From positions 51,563 to 115,562 of the forward strand of contig QXCR01000094.1 in the NCBI GenBank assembly GCA_004380135.1: 64,000 nt of DNA. Direction: 5' to 3'. The notes below the pieces were generated by a model that was not told where the DNA came from, searched no databases, and saw only the letters and a program-made list of their open reading frames with translations. The stretch is from Stemphylium vesicarium (Eukaryota; Ascomycota; Dothideomycetes; Pleosporales; Pleosporaceae). This document shows, piece after piece, positions 1 through 10,691 of the stretch (position 1 is its first letter; every line of letters begins with the position of its first letter). The translations under genes were made by a program, and so were the position numbers.

Positions 1-827
1 AGACATGTCGCCGCGCAATGGGTGGCCATGGCTTCGGTGGTGGAAGTGGGCTTATTGGCTTGAATGCCGACTATCTTTCTAAGCCGACAGTGGAGGGAGA
101 CAATTGGATGATAACACAGCAGGTGGCTGCATACCTCATCAAGAAAATGGGCGATGCACTCAAAAACCCGGACGCACCGGCCAAAGACCCGACGGACGAA
201 CTGTTCCAGTTTTATCTCAAGAACCGCGACCACCGCCTACCCCAGAATGTAGTCAAAGAAGGGTCGGTAGATGATCAAATCATAGTCGAGATTTTCCAAT
301 GGCGCGCAGCCGACCTCTCGTATCGCGCCTACCAAGCACGCGTCGTCGAGAAGCAGCCTTGGACACGCCTGATGGTCCAGTTTCATAATCTCAGTCGTGC
401 ATACTCTGAGCAGATTCTCATCAACAACTTCTACAACGGCCTTTACTCCGTCTCCCCGCCCGCCTCTTCCGCCTTGCGAACGTGCTTCCAACTATACGCA
501 ATTTACACGCTTGACCAATACGCATCTTCGTTCACCATGACCACCGCAGTCGCGCCCGAGTCTGTTTACACTTTGCAAAACACAATACTGGATCTGATGG
601 CGGAGCTGAGACCGCATGCCGTTAAGCTGGTAGACGCGTGGTCAATCCCAGACTGGCTCTTGGACAGCGCGCTAGGTAGGTACGACGGTAAGGTATACGA
701 AGAGTTGTTCGACATGGCGCATCGGAAGAATCCACTAAACAAGGTGACGTTCAATCCAGATTGGCGGAGCGACGAGATTGTCCTAGGCAGCGGAGATGGA
801 GGGAGACACGTGCTGGCGAAGCTATAG
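1..827 (+). CDS. Acyl-CoA oxidase, C-terminal part (5' end outside window)
   Basis: Peroxisomal acyl-CoA oxidase, the FAD enzyme of the first beta-oxidation step that turns acyl-CoA into trans-2-enoyl-CoA and passes electrons to O2 to make H2O2. The frame is open from base 3 (reading T-C-R-R-A before the first Met at 18), so this is an internal part of a larger gene. The segment starts with the CRRAMGGHGF motif typical of the C-terminal half of the family, followed by TVEGDNWMITQQVA and the helical ACOX domain. The protein ends in Ala-Lys-Leu just before the TAG at 825-827, a PTS1 peroxisome-import signal (seen directly). About 275 residues of an expected roughly 700 are visible. No intron is seen in this part. 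Confidence 0.93.
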   Translation, partial: TCRRAMGGHGFGGGSGLIGLNADYLSKPTVEGDNWMITQQVAAYLIKKMGDALKNPDAPAKDPTDELFQFYLKNRDHRLPQNVVKEGSVDDQIIVEIFQWRAADLSYRAYQARVVEKQPWTRLMVQFHNLSRAYSEQILINNFYNGLYSVSPPASSALRTCFQLYAIYTLDQYASSFTMTTAVAPESVYTLQNTILDLMAELRPHAVKLVDAWSIPDWLLDSALGRYDGKVYEELFDMAHRKNPLNKVTFNPDWRSDEIVLGSGDGGRHVLAKL

Positions 828-2090
828 TTGCGTGTAGCGGTGAACGCATGGCATGTATTACCCAAACGGGTATCTAGCGGAAACCTGTCAAGTGTCAATA
901 GTGAGGAGGAAGCGAAACTCGGGGTAGTGTGAAACGATTTTTTTTTGTCGATCGATGATCGTTGATTTCACCCCTTTACAATCCGGTTCCGGTGACGGTG
1001 GAGCACGAACTGATTGTGTGGGCGAGAAGAAAAATCGCCAAAGGCGGGACGTCATGCTACAGCTGTTCGGCCATGTTAGCTGCAGAGCGCAGCACATCGA
1101 CTCCACAGTTCATAAGGTGCGGCAAACTTAGAGTCAGCAAGTGCGGCCATGGTAATCTTCCTAGTCGCCCGTTGCAAAAGGGCCGATTTCAAGGGACAAA
1201 GACCGTAGATGCCCAATCATGGCATATTGTCACCGTTTCAAGACCCTGTATTGCAGAGGCGACTGGGAATCAATACACGTTATTTCCCCGCCATGCGACC
1301 GTTGAAACAATGGCATACTGCGTGGTGTTTGCTGATCTGGCGCCTGCCGGTGTTCGGCCGAGGGCGCTATTTCCAGGCGTCGGAAGTGGGCGGAGGCCGT
1401 ACCGATTAGAGGCAGACGGGATGGAATAAGTTGAACGGTGCTTCGAAGGATCAGAAGAGTTTACACTAAGACGATCGCGGATTGTCAGATCGTGCGCAGG
1501 AGTGGCTCGAAACGCGAATGAAGTTAACAGCCCTCTCGTCCTGTAGCAAGTTACGCGCGGGAAACGAAAAAGCCGTTGGGTTGCCAAGGCTCGATGCCAA
1601 AGTTTTGAGTCAGCAAAGGTCGGAGGGCCTGTCGCTTGTGACGCAGTATGCACGACTGCGGCACATCGAGAGCACACCATGCAAGACCGTTTTCCCGAGG
1701 ACCGGGCCTGACCCCCATGCTTCCTTCGATCTCTACCAGACAAAAACGTATATGGGCACTTTTCCGTCAGTCGTTGGGCGCCCTACTTCCAAGCTCGTGA
1801 AAGCGTGGTTCTGGGTTTCATCAGCCTGATCGCGCACACACACCCACGTGAGGACGCGCTACACCCCTTGCTGCGCAACCAACACACGTTCGGATGACTG
1901 CGCGCGACGAGGCCGCCCCGGGAAAACAAGAGGCACAGTTATTAGGCTTGGTGTTTCTCGGTCCCGTTCAATTTAACCACCACATCTGCCTGCGCTAGAC
2001 CCGGCTTCGTAAAGCCCCAGATCCTCCGCTGCAAGGACTGTTCGATCCGGAATTTGCCGCTTCGCTGCCTCGCCGCCTCATCGTACGTCA
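828..2090. other. Intergenic region, no supported gene
   Basis: 1.26 kb between the acyl-CoA oxidase and the Zn2Cys6 gene. Open frames at 962-1429 (+) and 1270-1743 (-) overlap each other, show no recognisable domain and no exon-like junctions. This presumably holds the oxidase 3'UTR and the transcription factor promoter and 5' leader. Confidence 0.6.
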
Positions 2091-4452
2091 ATGTCCTATC
2101 GTGGAAGGCCCAGTAAGGGTTGCGAGGCTTGTCGAGCCCGTAAGGTCAAGGTGAGCATTCAATCCCATTGAGCTTCCAGATTGCCTTTGGCGGAGAGGCT
2201 CTGCACATCCACATGTGGCAAGACCATGGACGTACGGGCGATGCTGATGTCAACATAGTGCGACGAGGCTAGGCCAGCTTGCACTCGGTGTAGCAAGGCG
2301 GGTCACGAATGCAAGTATCGCGACCAGGCCGATATTCTTTTTCGAAACCAGACAGCTTCTGCTGCACAAAGAGCTGAAGAGTCATGGCGCAAGAGATCCA
2401 AGTCGCACCAGCGCGCATCTACGGCGGAGAGTAGTAGCACTACCTATATCAAGACTCCTCCAAGCGATGAATCCACCCCGCCTACATTGGACGATACACG
2501 CTCCTCTAGTGGGAGCGTGCATTCGCCCAGCGGATCTACCGATGATCCTAGCCAGGATCCGTCGAGCGTTACCGCCTCCATCATTGACCTGAGCAAGATG
2601 ACCATTACGCCTGTTGTGAATCCTGATTTCCGGCGAAGAGCATTCGAGCGATTCGTGTACGACTTTGTTCTGCCAGATTCGCCGACCAGGCCAAAGGACG
2701 AGCCCTCCGATGCCTTGTGGACCTTCATTCCTGTGTTGTACCAGGGCGCCTCGGATGATTCTTTGATAGCGATGGCTGTTGATGCCGTTGCATATGTCAA
2801 TTTCTCAAATAGATGCAATGATCCCCACGCAGCCACGCTAGGTGAAGAATGCGTGGCCAAGGCCATCCCCATGTTGACCAAGGTGATAGCGGATAAGAAA
2901 CAGTCAGCTACCAACGAAGCATTGTGCTCGGTGTATCTTATGGGTGTCTACGAGGTACTTAGTATACGCCTTGCTACCAGTGATTTGCTAATCCGGCTTT
3001 CAGAACCTCACAAGCGTACAACGAAAAGGCACATTCATCGCTCATCACCATGGTGCAAACGCTCTATTACAGCTACGTTCTGTCGAGCAGTTCTATAGTG
3101 ACCCCATCTCAGCCAGGCTTTATGAAGTAGCATATGCGCAAATGGTATTTATATCCCGTGCTCTATCGGTCCAGTACTGACAGGTTTGGTAGTTGCTTGG
3201 CAATCTTCAATCGGCAAAACGTCCGCCAATCCCGACAAGAGACGTGGTGAAGGTAGAAGAGTATCTGCCAAGCCTTTACAGCAACTCAAATGTCTTCGTT
3301 ATCCGTCTGATCTGGAGAGAGGCCATGCTACATGCCAGATGGCATGAGGTCAAGCAAAGCGCGCAACCACCCACTAGTCGATTAGCTTTGCAAGAGATCT
3401 TACAGGCCGCTCTCGAACTAGACGGCGACTACCAAGCATGGGAATCTGCAATCACACCGGCCTGGAGCTACCAAATGACCCCGAACACACCCGAGGCTCG
3501 GTCAGCCTACGATGCCAAGTGGCAAGCCCTCTTCTTAGGATGTCGAGGCGCTCCCGAGGAGATTCATGCTTACCCAAGCTTAAAGAGATGTTGGATCTGG
3601 GGCTTCTACAGAACAAGCCGGATATTCCTTTTGCGCGACCTTCTTGAGATGCTTAATTGGATGTTACGATTTCCGGAACCGGCCCCGCCTTTCGCTCCTG
3701 CATCTGGTCGCGGTCCTGCAGCTTCGCAAGGGCAGTTTATTCCCACAGCGCTAAGCAATGAAAACCTTCGTATGCGCCACTCGGTCGCCACTAACCACCT
3801 AGTTGAAGTCATCGAAAAGTGCTGCTCGGCCATGATCGGCAGCTTTAGCGTCCCGATCCATCTCAAATCCTATGACGATGTCGTGGGTATGAGAGGATAC
3901 GTCTGCCTATGGCCTCTGGGCTGCATGGATGCGGCTCTAAGCTCAGGCCTGATTCCCGACAGCAATGCATCATCAGGAAGCCCGCAAAGCTCCAGCCATC
4001 TCTCCCCACCACATGCAGCTCAATACCAGGGCTCACATAGCCCCGAATCATTCGAATCAAGTCCACAGTCGGAAATCCGCCACGCGTACGCGACAGCCCC
4101 GCAGTTTACAGAGCTATCCAACATCGTACCCAAGCCAGAGAGCGACCAGGCTTCCAACGCAGGCAGCAGCCCGATAAACAGCACTCCCGTGTTCGACCCC
4201 AACGCAAAGAAAGATCATATCTTTGACTCGAATGCGGCACATCCCTACGACCGCCCGCTAGATCTTCCTCCCCTCGATTTCGACATCGCCGAACCGAAGA
4301 AGATGGACGTCGCAGCGAGAAAGGAGTGGATCAACCGCTTACTGTACTATGTCGCGTCGGAGCTTGGGCTCAAAAAGGGCTTCTACGTGCCGTTTACGGA
4401 GGGCTTCCTTCCTGTAGTGAAGCCTGAAGTTGATCACATTCTCGGTCGTTGA
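2091..4452 (+). CDS. Zn(II)2Cys6 fungal transcription factor
   Basis: Nuclear DNA-binding regulator. Four exons by splice-site reading: 2091-2150, 2259-2954, 3004-3144, 3193-4452, giving 718 residues. The binuclear zinc cluster is near the N-terminus: CEAC, then KVK|CDEARPAC, then TRCSKAGHEC, matching C-x2-C-x6-C-x6-C-x2-C-x6-C. The first intron splits the cluster just before the third Cys, a common intron position in this family. After a Ser/Thr/Pro-rich linker comes a fungal-specific regulatory domain (for example RSVEQFYSDPISARLYEVAYAQM joined to LLGNLQSAKRPPIP across intron 3). The C-terminal third is Ser/Pro/Gln-rich. The second and third introns are 49 and 48 nt with good gt...ag ends. 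Target genes are unknown; the neighbouring acyl-CoA oxidase is one candidate, by position only. Confidence 0.92.
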
Positions 4453-5004
4453 GGACTGAAGATTGGTGCCGCCGCAAGACGGGGCTGCGGTAAATAATAC
4501 TTGTTATGAATTATGGCGTATGATTTATGGAGCATAAGCAACGATGGGCATCCTACAGGCGTTCTTTTCTTCTTGCGAAAATTTTGGGCTGCGAGCGACA
4601 CGGCAACATATTATTAGTACATACAGTTTTTGGGTTTCGCGCTGCAGTGGATGCAGGCTGGATTTATTGCACTTACAGGTCGGAAGAGATGGGGAAAGCT
4701 GGGCGATGCGATGGTTTTCGATGTCAGACACTGGTACGATACCTTGCTCTTCCGCCTTGAGCATTTTTCTCTCCTGTACCACGGTTGAGACAAGAGCGAT
4801 ATTCTTGGTAGCTTTTCACCGGCTTGGCACTTCATATTAATTGAAGCTCGGCTAGAGAATCGTCCACCTTCTTTCTCTCACTACCTTTGCTGCTTTTCTG
4901 GAAATACACTCGGTCAGAACTACGCCATCAATCTTCCGCAACTGCTGCACGAAGAGCATCCGAACACCACTACGACTCGGCCAAGTAAAACCGCAACGGC
5001 AAAC
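4453..5004. other. Intergenic region
   Basis: 552 nt between the transcription factor stop and the broken 2EXR-like copy. Short overlapping frames on both strands look random. Probably 3'UTR and the promoter of the downstream locus. Confidence 0.5.
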
Positions 5005-5668
5005 ATGTCCAAATTATTTGCGGACTTCCACGAGGTCGCAGATCCATACCTCGACATGTAAGTCTTAGCGATTGGGCGCACACTTGAGGCTCTACGTGCT
5101 TAAAAAAGTTCCAGTCTAATTCCCACCTAGCACGGCCGCCAATGCCAAATCATCCCCATTTCTCCACCTGCCCGCTGAAATACGCAACTGCATCTAAATT
5201 CATGCCTTGGAGGACTCGACTATCGGTTCGGTTGTCTCTCTCCGTGAACAACGGAGCCACGTCTACACCGGCATGTCACTCATTTCCACATGTCGCCAGC
5301 TGCGGTACGAAGCCCTGCCTCTAGTCCTATCACTCTTAACCTTCGCATTCTACCGCCTGGACTATCTGCAAGACTTTGTGGTTCGCCTTGGCACGGAAAA
5401 AAGAGAAATGGTCAGGTCTATGGCTTTCAGTCTCCCATTGGCGTGTTGCATCGGCAGAGACAAGATTGCCATTTTCGAAATACATGAGCACCTACAGGCT
5501 TTCAAGCTTCTGAAGCCGAAAGATCTGTATACCAGCGGACTGCATTGGATAGAGAAATATTTTTCTGCATTGCATTCGATCGGGGACACTTTGGGATGCG
5601 AGGATCTCAGGGTTAGGTATTGCATCACTCCAGGTGACGAGGTTTCCGGGGTTGAGAGGCAGCTCTAG
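5005..5668 (+). pseudogene. 2EXR/DUF7730-like protein, copy A, broken by an early stop
   Basis: Exon 1 is 5005-5057 (MSKLFADFHEVADPYLD), a phase-2 intron covers 5058-5130, and exon 2 starts at 5131 with an Ile codon split AT|C. Exon 2 reads SSPFLHLPAEIRNCI and then TAA at 5195-5197, exactly where intact relatives have the Tyr of LPxELRNxIY. The same frame then stays open to 5668 and contains the family's second conserved block (TCRQLRYEALPLV). An open frame of 157 codons after the stop, plus conserved splice sites, suggests recent loss. Function of the family is unknown; it resembles F-box-like or 2EXR proteins that are numerous in Pleosporales. An assembly or sequencing error at 5197 is the alternative. 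Confidence 0.8.
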
Positions 5669-5931
5669 TGGATAGGAAAGAAGTGGGGCTAGAGCATGGC
5701 TAGGGAAAGAGCAAAATCACGAGCGTGTATGAAGAAAGCGACAAAATACAGAATGTTTGACCCTTTCACTCACCTCTCCGCTGCGATTGCTACTACACGA
5801 TTGGGCGAGGTGCCAAGCCGCAAACGCCCGTTGCGCCTTTTGTCTCTTACCACACAGACTTTCCACTTGTTCCTTACACCCACCGACGGATACACAACAC
5901 CACCAACCGATCGCCCGCTGGTATACCCATC

Positions 5932-6525
5932 ATGGAGCCACTGCATAAGTCGCACATGAGCTCTCGTGAGTCTAGTAGGCTCGAGGTCATGTAAGGGCAA
6001 CTATAACCTGACGAGAAGCACGATACTGAAATCTACAGTACTCAGCAGAACCAGCTCAACTCACCTCTTCTACGCCTTTCAGCTGAGCTGCGTACAAAGA
6101 TCTACGAACATGTTCTCGCCGGCGAAATTATCGATATTGTACCTAAATTTCTGGGTGAATGGCATGAGAAATACTTCTGCCATGCACTTACCGTCCTGCA
6201 GACGTGTCGCCAAGTCTATCACGAAGCTTCTCCGCTTGTCTTCACGTGCTGCATCTTCCAACATGTACCCTGGATCCTAGAAGCTCTTAGCCGGGGCGCC
6301 CCGTGCCGCGAGGCTTATCGGAACTTCAAAATCACGCTTTACGATATCGGAAGTATGAAAAATGACACCGAACGCAACTTGTTGCGATGCAATGAGTACG
6401 CAGCGGTGCAGCGAACTTTCGTGCGAACGAGGGACCTTTTTTGGGGACGCCCTTTTCCGGGTCATCCGGGTTCTGAGGAGATCATTCGGGAAGCTTTTCA
6501 AAAGCCGGAGCTGCAGATCATTTAG
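5932..6525 (+). CDS. 2EXR/DUF7730-like protein, copy B, intact
   Basis: Two exons, 5932-5990 and 6039-6525, with a 48-nt phase-2 intron (AT|gtaagg ... ctacag|T), give 181 residues. The start MEPLHKSHMSSRES was chosen because it opens the only frame that splices into the conserved block QQNQLNSPLLRLSAELRTKIY. The second block is LTVLQTCRQVYHEASPLVF. The rest is not conserved in any way I recognise. There are no signal peptide or membrane segments. The role is unknown; the N-terminal motif is F-box-like (2EXR or DUF7730), so a protein-interaction adaptor is possible. Its exon pattern matches copies at 5005, 12917, 14381 and 15300. Confidence 0.8.
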
Positions 6526-7166
6526 AAGGCCTGAGGGAAGTGACAGGATCGAGGCGCATCTTGGTGCTGGTATTGACGAGGTCGACCGGGATACTCAAGG
6601 CCAAGGAAGCGGGTTCTAGAGAATTGAAGACTATGCACGCGAAATACCGCAAGGGCGAGCTGATCCAAAAGCTGTAAAACAGCAGACATGAAATACAAAC
6701 TTCTCACGCATCAAATGCTCCCTCATTTCGTTCTCTCTTGTTTAATTAGCTTGGAAGCTCAACGCGACATCTTCATGAGCGAGATCTCACAAATGCATCC
6801 GCCGTCCCACCAAGACATCTCGCGTCGGAGATACAAAGCCCCGCGCTAACCCAAGCCCCGACCCCACGAAAACCACGCTTACATAACGCACTCGCCCGCA
6901 AAGCCCACCTGAACCATCTCTCACCCAAAGGCCTTTCCCAGTCCGAGAAGCCCCAGGCCAGGCCATTTCCATCCCACATCCGCATTTGCATTAGTGCTGC
7001 GAACGGCTTGACGTACCTTTCTTCACCTCTAACCCGGGCTATCTGTTGCCCTATTGGCTTTTGTACCTACCGTCTGCATCGGCAACGACAACAAACTCAA
7101 CCGAGTTGCAATTGCACACGCACAGAGCACAGAGTATAAGAGAAGTGAAAAAAAGAAGAAGACAAA
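6526..7166. other. Intergenic region and NAA10 promoter
   Basis: 641 nt with no convincing gene. A short TATA-like stretch (gtataag near 7133) lies about 35 nt upstream of the Naa10 start codon. Small frames on the minus strand (6773-6991) show no family features. Confidence 0.5.
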
Positions 7167-8144
7167 ATGGATATCCGTGTCCTACGCCCCGAAGACATTC
7201 CGCATGTGCAACTTGCGAATATTACGAATTTGCCCGAGAACTACTTTTGCAAGTATTATCTCTACCATGCTATGAGCTGGCCGCAGTTGAGCTATGTGGC
7301 TGTTGATGTAAGTCTTATTTTTCCTTATGCTTTTGGGGGCATGATGGGGTCGTGACTGTCTATGTCCGGAGCTGTTGTATGCATAGTTTGTGCTGTGTGC
7401 CCCGCTCTGAAGAGTGCGCGAGCAGTACGGGGAGCCCAAGAGACGGGAAAATATTGAGGAAGCCCAATAGAGCGTTCAAGAGACGGGATTATAGGGAAGA
7501 GGAGGGCTCAGATGACGAGTCTACATCTCATCGCGTCCCCACGTGACCCCCCTCACCACCACCACCACCACCACCACCTCTCGATCCGCCAATACAACCG
7601 AGTTCCCAACTAACATCACCCGCAGGTCTCGCGCCCCCCGAAAACACCCTATGACCCCCCCAAAATCGTCGGCTACGTGCTCGCCAAAATGGAAGAAGAG
7701 CCCACCGACGGCGTGCAACATGGCCACATAACCTCGCTCTCAGTAATGCGCACGCACCGCCGTCTCGGTCTCGCAGAAAAGCTAATGCGCCAATCTCAAC
7801 GTGCCATGGCCGAAACATTCAACGCGCACTACGTCTCTCTCCACGTGCGCGTGTCCAACAACGCGGCGCTGCACTTGTACCGCAACACGCTGGGATTCAC
7901 GGTTGACAAGGTCGAGGCTAAGTACTATGCTGATGGCGAGGATGCGTATAGCATGCGCATTGAGCTTGCCGACTTGAAGGAGCAGTTGAGGGATGAGGAG
8001 GAAGAGGTGTTTGGGAGTGAGGGCGTTGATGAGGGGGATGCGGTTGGGAGTGAGGGGAAGAAGGTGGAGAGGAAGAAGGTCAAGGTGGGACGGGGGAAGG
8101 GTGTGATGGATTTGGTGGAGAAGAATGAGGTTGCTGCTGCGTAA
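7167..8144 (+). CDS. NAA10: N-terminal acetyltransferase A catalytic subunit (Naa10/Ard1)
   Basis: Catalytic subunit of NatA, which works with the Naa15 auxiliary subunit at the ribosome and acetylates N-termini exposed after Met removal. Exons 7167-7307 and 7626-8144 give 219 residues. The protein starts MDIRVLRPEDIPHVQ, then NLTNLPENY-type sequence (NITNLPENYF), WPQLSYVAVD joined to VSRPPKTPYDPPKIVGYVLAKMEE, then SLSVMRTHRRLGLA, whose RRLGLA is the acetyl-CoA-binding R/Q-x-x-G-x-G/A motif of GNAT enzymes. YVSLHVRVSNNAALHLY follows, as expected. The C-terminal 50 residues are acidic and Lys-rich, typical and variable in this family. The 318-nt intron is long for this window and carries a (CAC)n run at about 7554-7578. 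Confidence 0.95.
7554..7578 (+). repeat. (CAC)n trinucleotide microsatellite
   Basis: About eight CAC units inside the NAA10 intron, about 50 nt upstream of the 3' splice site. Confidence 0.85.
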
Positions 8145-8425
8145 GGGGTAGATGGTGAGGGGGTGGAGATGGTTGGAAGGAGAATAGTAGCATTGAATTG
8201 AAATGCAGTTCTATGCGCTGAAACCAGGGGGGGGGAGGAGGCTTGTGAATTATGCTATATGGCCCCATGCAGAAAAAAGAATAGAAACGACGCCGGGTAG
8301 CTGCAACTAGAAAAAAAGCGGCGCTGGATATCATAAATGCAGATCATAGTCCCATCACATCGTCCCATGCCATGCCGTCCCCGTCCACATCATTCCATAA
8401 CCCATGATCTTAATCAACCTCATTA

Positions 8426-10070
8426 TCACATCAACCCTCCTAGCACAACCTTCCCCACCCCACCAACCTCACTCTTCAACCCCGCCCTACAACTATCCTC
8501 AAACTCCCTGACCACACCCGCAAGGATAATCTTCCTCACCCTCGCATCCGCCTTATTAAAAAGATCACCGACCAAACTCGGCACGCCGCCACCCGCCACT
8601 GCCACACTCTCAGGCGTACTCAGCATAGAAAGGATGCGGGTGTAGCAATCAATCAATACATCGCAGAGCGTGGCAAAGGTGGAGAAGAAATCTGGGTCAA
8701 ATGGCAACGACGGCGTTTGCAGATGTGTGTAAGATTCGTTGGGGAGGAGGTCGTCCGTCGGCGGGGAATCGACACCCGCGGTCTCGCTGCCGTTGAAACT
8801 GTTGCTAGGCGTGAGAATGGGAAAGTCGCCGGTAGCGCTGCTGCTTCTCCGGCCTTTACTTCCCATGCCCATTCCCATGCCCATTCCCATTCCCATGCCC
8901 ATGCCCATACCCATATTCGCGCGCTTGAACATTTGGGGCAGGCGCGCGCGACTCAGGCTCGAGGGGGTGGAGCCATCGGCCGGGTGGATGGATTGGTATT
9001 GTTCAAATTCTATGAGTAGCGCGTTAAGGGCTTTGAGGTAGTCGGAGGGGGAATTCGCGTTTAGGTCGAGGATTGTGGGCAGCGAGAAGCCGAGGAGCAG
9101 GTAGTGGGTTGCGCGTCGGGCTTGGTTGCGCGTTGTGAAGGAGGGGAGGCGGGTTAGGTCGGCTTTGGAGAAGAGGAGCGTGTTGAACCAGTATATTCGG
9201 CCTTCGTGACTAGGGGGGTTGTTAGCTGGCGGTGGGAGTGGATATACAGGGTGCTTACGCTTTCCGCAGATAGTCTAGAGTCGATATCCTCTTGGAAGCG
9301 AGCTCGTGGATGTGCTGGAAGATGGTGTTGGGATTGGTTCCATTCGGCACGGGTATCGGTGCTGCGGGAGCCAATGTGCGATTGGACTGCTGGTTTGCTT
9401 GCAAGATCTCCTTTTGTGAGGGAGGGTGTCGGAGGGGCATGGGGACGGCCATGTTGAAGGGAGTCTTGGGTTTGTCGACAGCGCTCAAGGGGCTCTTCTC
9501 GTAGACTTGGGCCTGCTGCTGCTGGACTTGGCCGTCCGACCGCACGTTCTCGCTGCTTTTTTGCTTATTCCGCGAAAAGGTGGATATGGAGAGGGCGGGT
9601 CGTGGAGTATGGGAGGCGCCGGGGGGCACGGGGGCCTTTTCGGGCGAGTATGCGAGCGCCAGCGTGGCCGAGGGGGTCCTCCGGTGCGACGACGACGACG
9701 TCTTTGCCGTGCCGTCGGACGTGTTGGTACGTAGCGAGGCGGAGCGCGATCTCCGTAGCTGGGAGCCGAGATCGGTGACGGACGAGGCGATGCTGTGCCT
9801 GCTCGCGTGCCTGCGCTTCTGTGGCGTCGTGGGAAGTTTGGCGGGAAAGTGGTATTGGTCGGGTTCAAGAGGGGGTGTCTTTAGCCCGGAGTTGGCTGCG
9901 GGCTGGAGATTGAGCGTCGGCGGCGGGGGGTTGGAGGGAGTATGCGCGTGGGCGAAGGTCGATTGGGTGTGTCGGTGTCCCTTGTTCTTTCCACCAAAGA
10001 ATGAGGGGCGCCGCGAGAAGATGCCCTGGGCGGCCGGCTGCTGCTGCTGCTGCTGTGGGTGGTCGGCCAT
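8426..10070 (-). CDS. Conserved hypothetical protein with poly-Gln and Met-Gly repeats
   Basis: Two exons on the minus strand, 10070-9259 and 9209-8426, joined by a 49-nt intron (GC|gtaagc ... ctag|T), give 531 residues. The N-terminal half is disordered: poly-Gln at residues 6-11, then Ser/Thr/Pro/Arg-rich sequence with many basic Ser sites. The conserved core spans the junction: NTIFQHIHELASKRISTLDYL joined to RKAHEGRIYWFNTLLF, then helical sequence (RNQARRATHYLLLGFSLPTIL). Around residue 370 there is an unusual tandem run of Met-Gly pairs. The C-terminal part is helical (FFSTFATLCDVLIDCYTRIL). The core resembles fungal proteins of unknown function; I do not recognise a named family with confidence. 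No membrane segments. Confidence 0.8.
8876..8913 (-). repeat. Met-Gly codon repeat (low-complexity coding repeat)
   Basis: Imperfect hexamer repeat, CCCATG/CCCATT on the plus strand, encoding alternating Met and Gly in the conserved hypothetical protein on the minus strand. All units keep the frame, although ATT/ATG variation on the plus strand changes only the Gly codon or nothing in the Met codon. Confidence 0.75.
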
Positions 10071-10691
10071 AGTGGTAGTCCCTTGTGCTCGCAGCCAAAA
10101 AGTGTGGGGCTACCGAGCGATCAGGGGCTGTTTCACCTCACGGACCCTGACAGAACATGCCGCTTGGCCCTGCTTCTTGGTTCTTTACAAATCGGCGCTG
10201 GTGGTGTGGCTGGCAGCGGGGGAGGAGAGTTAGTTCGTTGCGACGAGTGCGCGCCCGGCTGGAGGAGGGCAATGGGCGCAATATAAGACATGGGCGCGTA
10301 GAGGCCTGTTGCGATACTGCGAAAAACGAGTTTCGATTCGCGGCTCCAACTGATACACTGAGCACCTATCCCGACGCAGGAACAGGCCGCCCGGAGGAGC
10401 CACCCCTGTCCCCGTTCGGAGCCCCGACTCCACTTGGGCGTTGGAGGCTTGGAGAGGCAGCATGAGGGCTTGGAAGCGCCCCACGCGTCGCCTGCCAGGC
10501 CACGTGCAACCTCGGGACCACGTCGACGTTAGGCAGGAAAGGGCAGTGGCAGGTGCGTCGTGATTGCGCTTGTCGTCAAGAGTTCCACGGTTGAAGCAGA
10601 GACCGTCTGCCTTTTGCATTTCCTATTCCACCATCCCGCCCCCATTCTAGGACCTGTCCTGCACGCCCCGCGCCAGCTACCCCACGTCACG
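10071..10691. other. Divergent promoter region
   Basis: 621 nt between two divergent genes (conserved hypothetical on the minus strand and ECT1 on the plus strand). It should hold both promoters. No TATA box or repeat stands out. Confidence 0.5.

Noticed and set aside
962..1829. Three mid-sized overlapping open frames after the acyl-CoA oxidase
   Set aside because: They overlap on opposite strands, have random composition and no motif or splice pattern.
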